A stretch of 7,447 nucleotides of DNA, taken from an uncultured Lachnospiraceae bacterium (GTDB lineage Bacteria; Bacillota_A; Clostridia; Lachnospirales; Lachnospiraceae). The notes beneath the pieces are model-generated. The model was not told the DNA's origin, searched no databases, and was given only the letters and a program-made list of their open reading frames with translations. The stretch covers positions 1-7,447 of the forward strand of contig CAMOZF010000087.1 of assembly GCA_946630765.1 (NCBI GenBank), in the 5' to 3' direction. Made by a program: the position numbers and the translations under genes. Shown piece after piece: positions 5,976 through 7,447 of this stretch. Positions within the stretch are counted from its first letter, which is position 1. Every line of letters begins with the position of its first letter.

Positions 5976-6737
5976 TCAGCCGGGTATGCAGACGTATTTT
6001 TCTGATTTATCGATCCCGACGCCAAATGTTTCGCCATCCTTCGGAAGCAGAAGTCCCATCGGAAGTGTCTCCCCGGCCGCCCCCAGGATCTCATACTTTT
6101 CAACCGGCGAAACATGCACGACCGCCGTACGCTTCGCTTTACATATCCTCAGTTTTTTCAGGAGCGTCTCCGCCGGAAAATGCGCACATTCGACGACAAA
6201 AAGATCCACCGGCTCCTCATTCAGAAATTCCGGATAATCAATCCGCTCCGGGTTCAGATCGCCTGAAATATAAAGCTTCTGCCCGTCACTTTCCAGCAGG
6301 AAACCGTATGCCGGCCGCATCTTCGCTTCCATGTGCGCCGTCGGAAACGCCGTTACCGTTAGTCCACCCCGCTGATAGATCCGGCCCGGCGCAATCAGCT
6401 GCCTCCGCACCCGTTCATTCGGATACTCCGAAAGCAGGGACTCGATGCTCTCAGCCAGCCGCTCCTCCGTCATATACACGTCAAGATCCATCTCCTTGTA
6501 ATACCAGGACGCGAGGTCCATGATTTCCGGCAGTCCGTGAATATGATCCCCGTGCATATGCGTAATGAATATTGCCTTCAGTCGCTTCAGGTCAAAATCC
6601 TGCCGGATCAGAAGGTCCATCACCGGCGCTCCGGCGTCTACAAGATATGCGTTCTCGCCGCATTCGATCAGCATGCTCTGACAGTACCGATCCTTCGCCG
6701 GTACGCCGTGGCTGGTTCCAAGGAATGTGATTTTCAT
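5976..6737 (-). CDS. Metallo-beta-lactamase-fold hydrolase, ribonuclease Z (ElaC)-like
   Basis: This 253-residue protein begins MKITFLGTSHGVP, the opening strand and GTxxGxP loop of RNase Z-like enzymes. The zinc site is complete: THMHGDHIHGLP (H60, H62, D64, H65 in residues 59-70), H135 in TAHME, D160 in ISGDL and H208 in VVHVSP. RNase Z of the ElaC type is about 300 residues and has an extended Gly/Pro-rich tRNA-clamping arm between the H65 and H135 regions. Here that stretch is short and I see no such arm. It may therefore be a phosphodiesterase or other nucleotide hydrolase rather than the tRNA 3' processing enzyme. The ATG at 6737 has GTGAGG upstream with an 8-nt spacer from GAGG. It is the first gene of the operon with the anion permease, which might import or export its substrate or product; that link is inference. 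Confidence 0.88.
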   Translation of the reverse strand: MKITFLGTSHGVPAKDRYCQSMLIECGENAYLVDAGAPVMDLLIRQDFDLKRLKAIFITHMHGDHIHGLPEIMDLASWYYKEMDLDVYMTEERLAESIESLLSEYPNERVRRQLIAPGRIYQRGGLTVTAFPTAHMEAKMRPAYGFLLESDGQKLYISGDLNPERIDYPEFLNEEPVDLFVVECAHFPAETLLKKLRICKAKRTAVVHVSPVEKYEILGAAGETLPMGLLLPKDGETFGVGIDKSEKYVCIPG

Positions 6738-6764
6738 GATAAAGGCCTCACTTCTAAAAAACCT

Positions 6765-6778
6765 TCACTTTTCAGTGA
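6765..6778 (-). other. Small hairpin in the hydrolase leader
   Basis: In the minus-strand RNA, TCACT and AGTGA form a 5-bp stem closed by a GAAA tetraloop, followed by AGG and six U (6761-6756). The stem is too weak for a confident terminator, though it has the order of parts of one. It lies about 28 nt before the hydrolase start. Confidence 0.25.
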
Positions 6779-6851
6779 CTGTTTCAACACATATATCAAC
6801 GCTGCCCCTATGCGGAAGTCCGCTCAAACTGGGAGCAAATACAAGAACATC

Positions 6852-6880
6852 ATAATACCACAACAGGAGAAATTACACAA
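6852..6880 (-). promoter_or_regulatory. Extended -10 promoter of the hydrolase-permease operon
   Basis: The minus strand has -10 TATTAT (6857-6852) with TG one base upstream, and a weak -35 TTGTGT (6880-6875) at a 17-nt spacing. Transcription would start near 6845, about 105 nt before the hydrolase ATG. Confidence 0.6.
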
Positions 6881-6900
6881 GTTTTCTGCTCAATATCCTG

Positions 6901-6930
6901 GTGGCATTCTCTTTTCATTTATGGTATGAT
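6901..6930 (+). promoter_or_regulatory. Extended -10 promoter of the esterase gene
   Basis: The plus strand has -10 TATGAT (6925-6930) with TG at 6922-6923, giving TGGTATGAT. The -35 is poor (GTGGCA at 6901-6906 with an 18-nt spacer), which is normal for extended -10 promoters. Predicted start is near 6937, leaving a leader of about 90 nt. Confidence 0.55.
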
Positions 6931-6976
6931 TATTGCAGTCACAATCTTTTACCCGTACGACAGTGCTGATTCAAAA

Positions 6977-6990
6977 AAAACTGCCGTTTT
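6977..6990. repeat. Inverted repeat AAAAC-tgcc-GTTTT in the esterase leader
   Basis: Perfect 5-bp arms around a 4-base centre lie about 40 nt downstream of the predicted esterase transcription start. It could be a repressor operator (a roadblock position). It has only one G-C pair per arm, so a terminator function is unlikely. Confidence 0.3.
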
Positions 6991-7025
6991 AAGAAAGAAT
7001 TATGATGTATAAGGAAGGACCCACG

Positions 7026-7447
7026 ATGAAAAACCTGATTCAAGCATACAGACAGAACCCTGTTTTTACTGATATGAGCTACGGTTACACACGGCTGCGC
7101 GACGAGGAGATCACTTTCCCGGACGGAACGCAGCGCCGCGAAAAAACCGGCGCGATCCTGCAGGACAATGGTGATATCCTGTTCAGGATTTATGCGCCGG
7201 AGGCTTCAGATGTCCGGGTGGAGATCACGATTGATCCACAGACGCCGGATGTTATCCTCGAAAAAGATGCACAGGGATTTTTCAGCGGGGTGCTGCCCTA
7301 TCAGGAGCGTCTTGCCGGGCCGAAGACCATCAATTACTATGTGGACGGGGCACTGATGCTGCATCCCGGGACGCCGATCTTCTACTGGAACTTCCGTCCG
7401 GCAAATTATATCGAAGTGCCAGATCGGGAGCAGCTATTCCTGCTGTC
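7026..7447 (+). CDS. Esterase with N-terminal E-set (immunoglobulin-like) domain, feruloyl/acetyl-esterase type, N-terminal part (runs off the right edge)
   Basis: The visible 140 residues begin MKNLIQAYRQNPVFTDMSYG and have no signal peptide, so the enzyme is probably intracellular. Residues ~45-125 form a beta-rich domain of the kind found before the alpha/beta-hydrolase fold in polysaccharide esterases: FRIYAPEASDVRVEI, then a GFFSGVLP turn and a YYVDGALMLHPGTP strand. The linker WNFRPANYIEVPDRE (121-135) resembles the NYVEVPD stretch that leads into the catalytic domain in these enzymes. The catalytic Ser-Asp-His domain lies beyond the window. Relatives remove acetyl or feruloyl groups from xylan-derived material; the substrate is inferred from family only. 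I chose the ATG at 7026 because AAGGAAGGA ends 6 nt before it. An in-frame ATG-ATG at 7002-7007 would add 8 residues but has only a weak AAGAAAGA. The gene diverges from the hydrolase operon. Confidence 0.85.
   Translation, partial: MKNLIQAYRQNPVFTDMSYGYTRLRDEEITFPDGTQRREKTGAILQDNGDILFRIYAPEASDVRVEITIDPQTPDVILEKDAQGFFSGVLPYQERLAGPKTINYYVDGALMLHPGTPIFYWNFRPANYIEVPDREQLFLL

Larger units (their letters stand above)
6738..7025. promoter_or_regulatory. Divergent intergenic region between the hydrolase-permease operon and the esterase
   Basis: This 288-bp stretch contains no convincing gene. It holds two back-to-back promoters with extended -10 elements, the -35 boxes about 20 nt apart, a 5' leader of about 105 nt for the hydrolase, and a small inverted repeat in the esterase leader. 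The close spacing would let one regulator bound between the promoters affect both sides. Confidence 0.7.

Noticed and set aside
5241..6005. A 254-codon open frame on the plus strand
   Set aside because: It is antisense to the permease and its Ser/Arg/Thr-rich sequence mirrors hydrophobic codons of the real gene.
5954..6115. Longer N-terminus of the permease (54 extra residues)
   Set aside because: It would overlap the hydrolase gene, is highly charged and unlike a permease start, whereas the ATG at 5953 directly precedes the first membrane helix.
6026..6523. A 165-codon plus-strand open frame
   Set aside because: It is antisense to the RNase Z-like gene, with Pro/Ser/Arg-rich low-complexity translation and no initiation signal.
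6537..6929. A 130-codon plus-strand open frame extending into the intergenic region
   Set aside because: Half is antisense to the hydrolase and the rest spans both promoters; no domain and no ribosome site.
6969..6990. A-tract plus inverted repeat read as a minus-strand terminator
   Set aside because: The stem has one G-C pair, and no minus-strand gene ends there within the window.
7002..7025. Upstream in-frame ATG-ATG for the esterase
   Set aside because: Its ribosome site is weak, and the proper Shine-Dalgarno AAGGAAGGA lies inside this extension and serves the ATG at 7026.

Overview
The window reads as chromosomal DNA from a Bacillota species, most likely a gut or rumen Clostridia (Lachnospiraceae-like). 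This rests on Gram-positive purine-rich Shine-Dalgarno sites, sigma-A type promoters (two with an extended -10) and the gene families present; the base composition looks moderate to slightly GC-rich. The taxonomic placement is inference. No tRNA, rRNA, CRISPR array, insertion sequence or phage gene is visible.

Region A (about 4731 down to 1, minus strand) looks like one long transcription unit. A promoter at 4703-4731 is followed by a leader with two tiny ORFs (20 and 21 codons). The second overlaps the start of a 723-residue SNF2-family helicase as ATGA. Then come a broken gene (5' end of a lipase joined out of frame to the 3' end of an unidentified gene), a TM1586-type nitroreductase, a PPP-family metallophosphatase and the N-terminal 146 residues of a Gfo/Idh/MocA oxidoreductase that runs off the left edge. 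Gaps are short (17 to 63 nt) and I see no internal terminator. The genes do not form an obvious pathway; the set looks like a housekeeping/accessory mixture.

Region B (6857 down to 4768, minus strand) is a compact two-gene operon: an RNase Z-like metallo-beta-lactamase-fold hydrolase, then a ten-or-so-helix SLC13/ArsB-type anion permease. It is driven by an extended -10 promoter at 6852-6880 and closed by a strong intrinsic terminator at 4768-4803.

Region C (6901 to the right edge, plus strand) holds a divergent promoter and the first 140 residues of an esterase with an N-terminal E-set domain, of the feruloyl/acetyl-esterase type that acts on plant polysaccharide side chains in related gut bacteria.

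The parts most worth a second look are: the SNF2 leader, where the helicase has no ribosome binding site of its own and the start of the preceding mini-ORF can pair with an upstream arm; the phosphatase, whose best ribosome binding site points to an ATC start; and the chimaeric lipase remnant, whose junction carries a 14-nt sequence also present in the SNF2 leader. I did not find a convincing new defence or mobile system.
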